From: JAHEDH01 sp965364515
GTDB lineage: Bacteria; Actinomycetota; Acidimicrobiia; Spongiisociales; ZC4RG35
Length of the DNA stretch: 7,827 nt
Reading direction: 5' to 3'
Assembly: GCA_965364515.1 (NCBI GenBank)
Contig: CBDTXZ010000141.1
Span: 1-7,827 of the forward strand
Shown here: positions 1 through 5,851 of the stretch, piece by piece
Layout of the letters: each line of letters starts with the position of its first letter
Numbering within the stretch: the stretch's first letter is position 1
The notes under the pieces: generated by a model
The model's input: only the letters and a program-made list of their open reading frames with translations
Told to the model about the DNA's origin: nothing
Database searches by the model: none
Translations under genes and position numbers: made by a program

Positions 1-799
1 GAGGATCTTCGGTGGTCGCTCCCGCCGCGGCACTCGTGACGAACAACCGATCGAGATCCGGTCCGCCGAATGCACAGGAGGTGATTCTCGACGCCGGAAG
101 CTCGACCTCTCCGATCAACTCACCGGCAGGCGAGTATCGCCGCACCTTCCCGCCACCCCAGAAGGCGACCCAGAGGCATCCTTCGGCGTCGATCGTCATG
201 CCGTCTGGAGTTCCTTCGGACTCCGGGATGCCGACCAGCGTGCGCCTACCCGACACATCGCCGGTCGCCATGTCGTAATCGAGGACGTCGACGGCTTGGA
301 GTTCGCTGTCGACGTAGTACATGCGGTCGCCATTCCCAGACCACGCCAGCCCGTTCGAGACGGTGACTCCGCCGAACAGCTCCCTCACGACGCCGTCGGT
401 GTCCAACACGTAGAGCGCTCCGGTCGGCGACCGATCATCTGTGATCGAGCCGGCGACGAACCGCCCGGCGGGGTCGAGAGCGCCATCGTTCATGCGCTGC
501 CCCTCGACCGAGAGCACCCGATTCGTCGTCTCGACGGCACCCTCCTGGAGGACGGCGAACCCGTCCTGCACGGCGAGGAGGTACCCGGATTCGCCTCGCA
601 GCGCAAGTGCACCGACTGCGGTCCCTGCCGGAATGCTGGTCGTCACTCCCGTCGTCGGATCGGTGAAGTGGACGAGCCCCGCCAGGATGTCGACCCAGGC
701 CAGAGTGCCGTTGCGGTGGTCCCACACCGGTCCCTCTCCGAGCCGGGCGTGCAGATCGATGACGATGTCGGCGTTGCGCCAGCGGGCGATGTCGCTCAT
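1..799 (-). CDS. SMP-30/gluconolactonase/LRE-family sugar lactonase (3' end outside window)
   Basis: This is a cytoplasmic six-bladed beta-propeller hydrolase of the SMP-30/gluconolactonase/regucalcin family, which opens sugar lactones to aldonates with one divalent metal. I translated 266 residues from the ATG at 799; the frame runs off the left edge, so a short C-terminal piece (family length is about 290-300) is missing. Motifs in order: LGEGPVWD near residue 20, with metal ligand Glu22; RMNDGALDP at 102-110, giving the substrate-contact Arg102/Asn104 pair; SNGLAWS with ligand Asn149; and TPDGMTID with ligand Asp199. LWVAFWGGGKVRRYSP and TSCAFGG are also typical of the family. There is no signal peptide, so it acts inside the cell. 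The start lies 30 nt after the GH16 stop and has GGAAAG 6 nt upstream. Next to an SDR and a dehydratase, aldonolactone hydrolysis is the natural role; which lactone is inference. Confidence 0.93.
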   Translation of the reverse strand, partial: MSDIARWRNADIVIDLHARLGEGPVWDHRNGTLAWVDILAGLVHFTDPTTGVTTSIPAGTAVGALALRGESGYLLAVQDGFAVLQEGAVETTNRVLSVEGQRMNDGALDPAGRFVAGSITDDRSPTGALYVLDTDGVVRELFGGVTVSNGLAWSGNGDRMYYVDSELQAVDVLDYDMATGDVSGRRTLVGIPESEGTPDGMTIDAEGCLWVAFWGGGKVRRYSPAGELIGEVELPASRITSCAFGGPDLDRLFVTSAAAGATTEDP

Positions 800-829
800 G
801 AGGTGCTTTCCGGATGGCTGCCCGTTCGA

Positions 830-1807
830 CTACTGCTCGGCATCGGCTCGTTGGTACACGCGGACATGATCCACGTACATGTGCAACGGGAACTCGGTCG
901 AGAATCCGATCGGCCCCCCGAGCCCGCCGCCGAGGGCGACGTTGAGGATCAAGAAGAACGGCTTGTCGAAGACCCACTCTCGACCGTTCAACGAGTCCGG
1001 GGTCTTCTCGGCGTACTGTTCACCATCGAAGAACCATCGGATGCCGTCTTCGTCCCAATCGATGGCGAACGTGTGGAAGTCGTCTGAGATGGGGAAGTCC
1101 TGCCGGTTCCAGGTCGCCAGGCCTCCGGCTCCGGCGTATCCGGGGCCGTGGATCGTGCCAACGACGAGGTCGGGCTCGCGTCCGACGTACTCCATGATGT
1201 CGATCTCACCCGCGTCCGGCCAGTTCGCTTCTTTCGACACCTCGTCTCGGGCGAAGTCCGAGCCGAGCATCCAGAAAGCGGGCCAGCTCCCGACTCCGAC
1301 CGGCACCTTGACCCGCGCTTCGATGTAACCGTACTGGAACTCCTGCAGGCCCTGCGTGAGCATGCGGGCAGAGGTGTAGTACTTGTCTTCGTACTGCTCT
1401 TGGCGCACCTCGATGACGAGCAGACCGTTCTCGACTCGAGCGTTCTCCGGGCGGTCCGTGTAGTACTGGGCCTCGCCGTTGCCCCAGCCCCATCCGCCGA
1501 TGTCGTACGTCCAGTTCTCCGGATCGATCGCGTCACCGTCGAACTCGTCGTTCCACACCAGTTCGTATCCGTCAGGTGGGTCGATCGGCAGGGGCTCCGG
1601 TGGAGCGATCGTGGTCGTGGTGGTGGTCGGCTCCGGCACGGTCGTGGTGGTGGTCGGTTCGGGTGTGGTCGTCGTGGTCGTCGGCTCCGGTGCCGCAGTG
1701 GTGGTGACCGGTGTGTCACCGGTCTCCGATCCGGCGCATGCGGCGAGGAGGAGCCCGAGGCTCGCCAGCATCCCTATGAGGGGTCGATATCGGGATTCCT
1801 GTCTCAT
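830..1807 (-). CDS. GH16 endo-beta-1,3-glucanase (laminarinase-like), secreted lipoprotein
   Basis: A 325-residue secreted glycoside hydrolase of family 16 that should cut a beta-glucan outside the cell. Residues 1-24 form a lipoprotein signal with lipobox LAAC (Cys24). A Thr/Pro/Glu linker follows (about 33-72, PEPTTTTT repeats), then the GH16 domain (about 80-321). GWGWGNGEAQYYT (105-117) is the laminarinase-type aromatic cleft motif. GEIDIMEYVG (200-209) is the active site of the ExDxxE form, giving nucleophile Glu201, Asp203 and acid/base Glu206. GSWPAFWMLG (173-182) and the C-terminal MYVDHVRVYQ strand are also typical. The start overlaps the SDR stop by 4 nt (ATGA), and AAAGGA lies 10 nt upstream. 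The ExDxxE form and aromatic motif favour laminarin or mixed-linkage glucan; agarase, carrageenase or porphyranase activity is less likely but not excluded. No separate carbohydrate-binding module is visible. Confidence 0.94.
   Translation of the reverse strand: MRQESRYRPLIGMLASLGLLLAACAGSETGDTPVTTTAAPEPTTTTTTPEPTTTTTVPEPTTTTTTIAPPEPLPIDPPDGYELVWNDEFDGDAIDPENWTYDIGGWGWGNGEAQYYTDRPENARVENGLLVIEVRQEQYEDKYYTSARMLTQGLQEFQYGYIEARVKVPVGVGSWPAFWMLGSDFARDEVSKEANWPDAGEIDIMEYVGREPDLVVGTIHGPGYAGAGGLATWNRQDFPISDDFHTFAIDWDEDGIRWFFDGEQYAEKTPDSLNGREWVFDKPFFLILNVALGGGLGGPIGFSTEFPLHMYVDHVRVYQRADAEQ
1606..1705 (-). repeat. Short tandem repeat encoding the PEPTTTTT linker of the GH16 lipoprotein
   Basis: Three imperfect units of about 27-33 nt encode PEP followed by five or six threonines. 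On the plus strand this shows as alternating runs of gtggtcgtggtgg and ggctccgg. The stretch separates the lipid-anchored Cys24 from the catalytic domain, so it probably works as an extended and possibly glycosylated spacer across the cell envelope. Repeats of this kind readily gain or lose units. The ends given are approximate. Confidence 0.75.
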
Positions 1808-2685
1808 GACTGTTCGGTCCTTTCACTTCTCGACAGCTGTCTGCCGTCCCGCTCGAGTGCACCTGCACCAGCCGGGCTCAGTTGGGCGGTGATCCCGCCA
1901 TCGACATAGATGACCTGTCCGGTGACGTAGCTCGACTCCGGGGACGCGAGAAACGCCGCCATCGCGGCGATGTCGTGCACGGTCCCGGATCGACCGAGGG
2001 GGATGCGTTCCTCGGTGGTCCGCCGGGACTGCTCGTCTCCGTGCGCATCGGTCCGCTCGGTGCGGGTCACGCCGGGACCGATCGCGTTGACGCGGATCCC
2101 GTATTCACCGAGGTCCACGGCCATTGCGAGGGTCATGGCGTTGATCGCCCCCTTGGTGACGTCATAGGGGAGGCCCCGATGATGGGCGCGCACGGCGCCC
2201 ACCGACGAGATGTTGATGATGCTCCCGCCGGCGTTCGAACGCATGCTCGCAGCGGCCCGCTGGGAACAGAGGTACGGGCTGCGGACATTCGTTGCGAGCT
2301 GAATGTCCAGGAGCTCGGCGTGCTCGTCGAGCACACGACGCCGACGCAGGTCGGCTGCGTTGTTGACCAGCACCCCGACAGAGCCGAATGATCGCCCCGC
2401 CGTCTCGAAGAGTCCATCCACTTCGGCCGTGTGGCTCAGGTCACCGGCGTACGCCACGACCGTCCCGCCGGCCTCCGTCAATGCGTCGGTGGTCCGAGTG
2501 AGCGCGTCCTCGTCGATGTCTGCGGCAACGACCTTCATGCCCTCGTTCACGAATCGCTCGGCGATCCCTCGACCGATTCCTCTGGCCGCGCCCGTAACCA
2601 CAGCGACCGTGCCGGCGAGTTCGGGGTAGCGGGCAGCCGGGCGCTGCGAGGCGTCAGTAGGTGCCGGTCCCACGGGCTCGATCAT
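1804..2685 (-). CDS. Short-chain dehydrogenase/reductase (SDR), probable sugar dehydrogenase
   Basis: A classical NAD(P)-dependent SDR. Numbering from the upstream ATG at 2727: cofactor motif TGAARGIG (45-52), Asp70 at the end of beta-2 (suggesting NAD preference), NNAAD (122-126, a variant of NNAG), Asn147, catalytic Ser175, and YDVTK with Tyr188 and Lys192. NAIGPG (214-219) and the C-terminal VTGQVIYVDGG (268-278) complete the fold. I prefer the start at 2685 (293 residues) because its ATG overlaps the dehydratase stop as ATGA, like two other junctions here; 2727 would give 307 residues and a 46-nt overlap. Neither start has a clear Shine-Dalgarno. About 25 residues precede the fold even from 2685, and a charged tail of about 29 residues follows it. 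With a lactonase and an acid-sugar dehydratase beside it, it likely oxidises an aldose such as glucose to the lactone. A fructuronate/mannonate oxidoreductase role is the main alternative. Confidence 0.9.
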   Translation of the reverse strand: MIEPVGPAPTDASQRPAARYPELAGTVAVVTGAARGIGRGIAERFVNEGMKVVAADIDEDALTRTTDALTEAGGTVVAYAGDLSHTAEVDGLFETAGRSFGSVGVLVNNAADLRRRRVLDEHAELLDIQLATNVRSPYLCSQRAAASMRSNAGGSIINISSVGAVRAHHRGLPYDVTKGAINAMTLAMAVDLGEYGIRVNAIGPGVTRTERTDAHGDEQSRRTTEERIPLGRSGTVHDIAAMAAFLASPESSYVTGQVIYVDGGITAQLSPAGAGALERDGRQLSRSERTEQS

Positions 2686-3890
2686 GGGCGGGCCGAACTG
2701 CCGTCGGGACGCCGCGTCTGGGTCCATTGCTCGACGGTCTCATCGCAGGGGTATCTCGCAGCGAGATCTTCGTCGATGTCGATGCCCAACCCGGCGCCGT
2801 CGCTGGGATACAGATAGCCGTCTCTCACCTGCGGCAGGCCCGGGAACATCTCGTACTCGAGCTCGGAAGGCCGGTACCACTCCTGGATTCCGAAGTTCGG
2901 CGCCCAGAGGTCGAGGTGCAGGTTCGCGGCGTGCCCGATCGGAGAGGTGTCGCCCGGCCCGTGCCACGCAGTTCGAACTCCGAACACGTCGGCGAAGATC
3001 GCGGCTTTCCGCGCCGGGGTCAGCCCGCCGATCTGGCTGATGTGCATGCGGATGAAATCGACGAGCTGACCGGTGATCAGACCGCGCCACTCGTGAGGGT
3101 TGTTGAACAGCTCTCCCATGGCGAGAGGCGTTGCGCACTGCGAGCGGATGGTGGAGAACCAGCCGATGTCTTCGGGTGCTACGAGGTCCTCGAGGAAGAA
3201 GAGCCGGTACGGCTCCACGTCCTTGGCGAACTGGACGGCGTCGATCGGATGGAGCCGCTCATGGACGTCGTGCAACAATTCGACGTTGTCGTCGAGTCGA
3301 TTGCGTACGTGGTCGATCATCGTGAGCATCGAGCGCCCGTAGCTGCGCGGGTCGAAGTAGTTCCCGGCAGGTGCGTCTTCGGGGGTGTGCAGACTCGATG
3401 CCGTCCCCCCGTAGCCGCCCATCTGGATGCGGACGTGGCGAAAGCCTTCATCCACGAGCTGTTCGGCGTGATCGGCGACGGCGACGCGGTCGGGGCCGTG
3501 GGCATGGACGTAGACCGCAGCCGCTTCTCGACTCTTGCCCCCGAACAGCTCATAGACGGGCATTCCTGCGCGCTTGCCTTTGATGTCCCAGAGGGCCTGA
3601 TCGACTCCCGAGATGGCGTTGTTCAAAACGGGGCCGTTGCGCCAATAACCGTGGACCATCGACATCTGCCAGATCTCTTCGATGCGATCGACGTCGCGCC
3701 CGATCAGGAACGGTTTGAGGTGTCGTTCGATCGCAGCCTCGACCGCGAATACACGCTGGGTGAACGTGGCGCATCCCACGCCATACAGGCCGGGCTCCGA
3801 CGTCGATACCTTGACGATGACGAGCCGGGATCCGCCGGGCTGGGTCAGAATCGGGCGTACGTCTTCGATGGTGACGCGCGATGACCCCAT
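2682..3890 (-). CDS. Enolase-superfamily sugar-acid dehydratase, D-mannonate/D-gluconate dehydratase (ManD/RspA) subgroup
   Basis: A 402-residue dehydratase close to the usual ManD length. Members remove water from D-mannonate and/or D-gluconate to give 2-keto-3-deoxygluconate, using Mg2+. Visible residues: Arg154 and Tyr160 in the RIQMGGYGG segment (candidate base region), HDVHERL with metal ligand Asp208 and His210, FFLEDLV with Glu234, MGELFN with Glu260, AWHGPGD with His310, and NFGIQEW with Glu337. The C-terminal GLGIDIDEDLAARYP is strongly characteristic of this subgroup. The subgroup is known not to be isofunctional: it includes efficient mannonate dehydratases, weak mannonate/gluconate dehydratases and members with no detected activity. 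Pro follows His-Gly here (HGPGD), where efficient enzymes as I recall have Ala, so gluconate or low-efficiency activity deserves thought. The start lies 25 nt after the permease stop and a TGA directly precedes the ATG, so no longer start is possible. The Shine-Dalgarno is weak. Confidence 0.92.
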   Translation of the reverse strand: MGSSRVTIEDVRPILTQPGGSRLVIVKVSTSEPGLYGVGCATFTQRVFAVEAAIERHLKPFLIGRDVDRIEEIWQMSMVHGYWRNGPVLNNAISGVDQALWDIKGKRAGMPVYELFGGKSREAAAVYVHAHGPDRVAVADHAEQLVDEGFRHVRIQMGGYGGTASSLHTPEDAPAGNYFDPRSYGRSMLTMIDHVRNRLDDNVELLHDVHERLHPIDAVQFAKDVEPYRLFFLEDLVAPEDIGWFSTIRSQCATPLAMGELFNNPHEWRGLITGQLVDFIRMHISQIGGLTPARKAAIFADVFGVRTAWHGPGDTSPIGHAANLHLDLWAPNFGIQEWYRPSELEYEMFPGLPQVRDGYLYPSDGAGLGIDIDEDLAARYPCDETVEQWTQTRRPDGSSARP

Positions 3891-3915
3891 TCAATCGACT
3901 GCCACGTTGAAGGAC

Positions 3916-4806
3916 CTAGCCCTTGACGGCGCCGGCGGTCAGCCCGCCGATGATGTACCGCTGGAGGAACATGAAGAGGATGAGGATCGGGAGCATCAGC
4001 ATGAGCACTGCCGCGGCGATGCCAGGCCAGTTGCTTCCGTAGACGCCCTCGAAGACGATCAATCCTCGGGTGATCGGGAAGTAGTCCTCGTTGGTGAGAT
4101 AGATCGTCGGGAGGATCAGTTCGTTCCAGATCCCGATGGCGTGGAGCACCGTGACCGTGGCCACGGCAGGACGGATGAGCGGGAAGATGATCCTGGTCAC
4201 GAAGGTGATGTAGCCGGCGCCGTCCACCGCGGCCGACTCGTCCAATTCCTTCGGGATGGACTTGATGTAGTTGACGAGGATGATCATCCCGATCGGGTTG
4301 ATCAGGAAGAGCAGGATGAAGCCGGGTCTCGTGTTGTACAGGCCCAGGTTGAGGATCAACTGGAACTGCGGGATCAGCGCCGGCGGAAGGAACAACGCCA
4401 CCACGTACAGGGTCAGGATTGCGCCGCTTCCCCGGAAATACCCCCGGGCGATCGGAAACGCCACGAACAGCGACGTGAGGACGAAGATGACGGTGGCGCT
4501 GGTGGCGTAGATCGCCGAGTTCATCATGTACTGCGGGAAGTTGGCGAGCTCCCACGCCTCGCCGAAGTTGGCCAGACTTGGGTCGGTCGGCAGCCCGGCC
4601 GGATCACGCAGATAGTCGGTGAACGACTTCAACGCGGTGTTGACCAGCATGAACAGCGGCCAGATGTAGAACACCGAGAAGAGCGAGAGAACCAGATACG
4701 AGAGCGCCTTGACCTGGCGGGAGCGAACGGTGACGCTCTTGGGCTCGGCGAGCGCGCGCGGAGACTCGGGGTTGATGTCCTCGGCCATCCTGGTGGTCTG
4801 GGTCAT
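3916..4806 (-). CDS. Carbohydrate ABC transporter permease, MalG/CebG type
   Basis: A 296-residue inner-membrane permease and the second of the pair. It has a cytoplasmic N-terminus of about 33 residues and six hydrophobic segments (about 34-58, 99-122, 129-153, 161-181, 207-232, 260-283). The ATPase-docking EAA loop is seen as ESAAVDGAGYITF, beginning at Glu190, with the closing FP at 208-209. The end YIIGGLTAGAVKG is the typical MalG-family C-terminus. The start at 4806 overlaps the upstream permease stop as ATGA, with GAGG 8 nt before it. The same frame stays open far upstream through the other permease gene, but that part has no hydrophobic segments and is not coding. It should pair with the permease at 4803-5738 and be fed by the lipoprotein at 5852-7261. 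The ATPase is not encoded in this window. Confidence 0.95.
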   Translation of the reverse strand: MTQTTRMAEDINPESPRALAEPKSVTVRSRQVKALSYLVLSLFSVFYIWPLFMLVNTALKSFTDYLRDPAGLPTDPSLANFGEAWELANFPQYMMNSAIYATSATVIFVLTSLFVAFPIARGYFRGSGAILTLYVVALFLPPALIPQFQLILNLGLYNTRPGFILLFLINPIGMIILVNYIKSIPKELDESAAVDGAGYITFVTRIIFPLIRPAVATVTVLHAIGIWNELILPTIYLTNEDYFPITRGLIVFEGVYGSNWPGIAAAVLMLMLPILILFMFLQRYIIGGLTAGAVKG

Positions 4807-5738
4807 CCCATGTACCTCGCTTCTCTCCAGTTCACGTATCTGTTCGCGACGAACCCGATCACGAGCACCAGCAGGAACAGCACGATGGAGGCCGCTGCGG
4901 CGAAGCCCTGACGGAATGTCGGGGATGTGCCCTGACCGAACCCTTCGGCGAACACGAGATATCCGAGCACCTGGGTGCCTGGCTTGTATCCGACCAACAC
5001 CAGGAACAACTGCCACGCCTGGAGCGATCCGATGATGTTGAGCAGGAAGTTGGTGTTGATTGCGGGCGTGAGCTGGGGCCAGGTGATACTGCGGAAAAGT
5101 TCCCACCCGCCGGCTCCGTCGATGCGGGCTGCCTCGTAGAGATCCGTGTTGATCGTCTGCATGCCGGCCAGGAAGATCACCATCGTGACCCCGACGTTTG
5201 CCCAGATCTGGACGACGATCACCCAGTTGAACGCTTCTCCGGGGAGTCCGCCGAGGAACTCGGATTCGATGCCGAACCATCCGAACATGGTGGCCATCGG
5301 CCCTCCGCGAGGCTGGAGGAAGAGCTTCCACATGAGGCCCTGGATCACGACGCCCAGGATCACGGGGATGAAGAAGAGGGTCCGGAAGAACGTGCGCCCT
5401 CTGAGCTTCTGGTTGAGCAGCAGGGCGAGAATCAGTCCGAGGGTGAACTGTACGAACGTGACGATGACGGAGAATTTCAGGGTGCGGAGGGTCGCATCGA
5501 TGTTGTCCCTCGAAGCCAACCCCTGGAAGAGGAACTCGTCGTAGTTGTCGAGGCCGATCCAGTTGATCTCGGCTCCGCGAAGACCGCTCGCATCGGTGAA
5601 CGAATAGACCGTGGTCGCCAGTGACGGACCGAGGGCGATGAAGAGGTAGAGGAACACTCCGGGAACCAGGAGCATGATCGGCGCAAACCGCTTCCAATTA
5701 CCGCTTCCGAACAAGTAGTTCTTGTTCATGATCGCCAT
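4803..5738 (-). CDS. Carbohydrate ABC transporter permease, MalF/CebF type
   Basis: A 311-residue inner-membrane permease and the first of the pair. It has a short cytoplasmic N-terminus and hydrophobic segments at about 18-42, 86-110, 119-140, 172-193, 228-250 and 277-300. A periplasmic-type loop carries the INWIGLDNYDEFL motif (58-70) common in sugar permeases. The EAA loop is YEAARIDGAGGWELF, with Glu202, Gly208 and Pro221. The ATG at 5738 is preferred because GGTGAGG ends 5 nt before it; the ATG at 5729 is a weaker alternative. The gene follows the binding-protein gene after a 113-nt gap that contains a strong stem-loop, and it overlaps the next permease by 4 nt. This arrangement matches CUT1-type oligosaccharide importers. 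Confidence 0.95.
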   Translation of the reverse strand: MAIMNKNYLFGSGNWKRFAPIMLLVPGVFLYLFIALGPSLATTVYSFTDASGLRGAEINWIGLDNYDEFLFQGLASRDNIDATLRTLKFSVIVTFVQFTLGLILALLLNQKLRGRTFFRTLFFIPVILGVVIQGLMWKLFLQPRGGPMATMFGWFGIESEFLGGLPGEAFNWVIVVQIWANVGVTMVIFLAGMQTINTDLYEAARIDGAGGWELFRSITWPQLTPAINTNFLLNIIGSLQAWQLFLVLVGYKPGTQVLGYLVFAEGFGQGTSPTFRQGFAAAASIVLFLLVLVIGFVANRYVNWREARYMG

Positions 5739-5772
5739 GAGCGCCTCACCCTCTGTCCCAAACGGTTTTTGC

Positions 5773-5809
5773 GGAGCGGATCCTCGTCGATCCGACGAGG
5801 ATCCGCTCC
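5773..5809 (-). other. Perfect 17-bp stem-loop between binding-protein and permease genes
   Basis: Arms at 5773-5789 and 5793-5809 are perfectly complementary (GGAGCGGATCCTCGTCG and its reverse complement), with a 3-nt loop. The hairpin lies 42 nt after the binding-protein stop and 34 nt before the permease start. On the operon strand no U-tract follows, so it does not look like a full Rho-independent terminator. The likely role is protection of the upstream message or partial attenuation, so that binding protein exceeds permease, as is known for hairpins in the malE-malF gap. The six Ts at 5820-5825 lie on the other strand, 10 nt from the stem, and no known gene would use them. Confidence 0.8.
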
Positions 5810-5851
5810 TGTTTGCGGGTTTTTTCTCCTACCCGCCGAGGATTTTGCTAC

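Noticed and set aside
296..1087. Plus-strand open frame (263 codons) over the lactonase and GH16 genes
   Set aside because: It spans the antisense of two motif-rich minus-strand genes and their junction and has no recognisable product.
1606..1705. Possible CRISPR or regulatory tandem array in the gtggtcgtggtgg stretch
   Set aside because: It lies inside the GH16 frame, encodes a Thr/Pro linker, and has neither fixed repeat length nor unique spacers.
2661..3884. Plus-strand open frame (407 codons) opposite the dehydratase gene
   Set aside because: It mirrors the dehydratase gene almost end to end and gives no family motif, while the minus frame carries every ManD active-site motif.
3682..4911. 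Plus-strand open frame (409 codons) opposite the second permease
   Set aside because: The product is very rich in Asp, Glu, Arg and His with no domain, and it is the antisense of a clear membrane protein.
4807..5697. Upstream extension of the second permease frame, which would suggest a 593-residue fusion
   Set aside because: The extra part is an out-of-frame reading of the first permease gene, lacks hydrophobic segments and is bypassed by the ATG at 4806 with its ribosome-binding site.
5773..5826. Rho-independent terminator on the plus strand (hairpin plus six Ts)
   Set aside because: The T-run begins 10 nt beyond the stem, and no plus-strand gene lies upstream to need it. On the operon strand there is no U-tract.
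5739..5851. Attachment site or insertion remnant at the long inverted repeat
   Set aside because: There is no recombinase or transposase gene, no target-site duplication and no break in operon logic, so a transcript hairpin explains it better.
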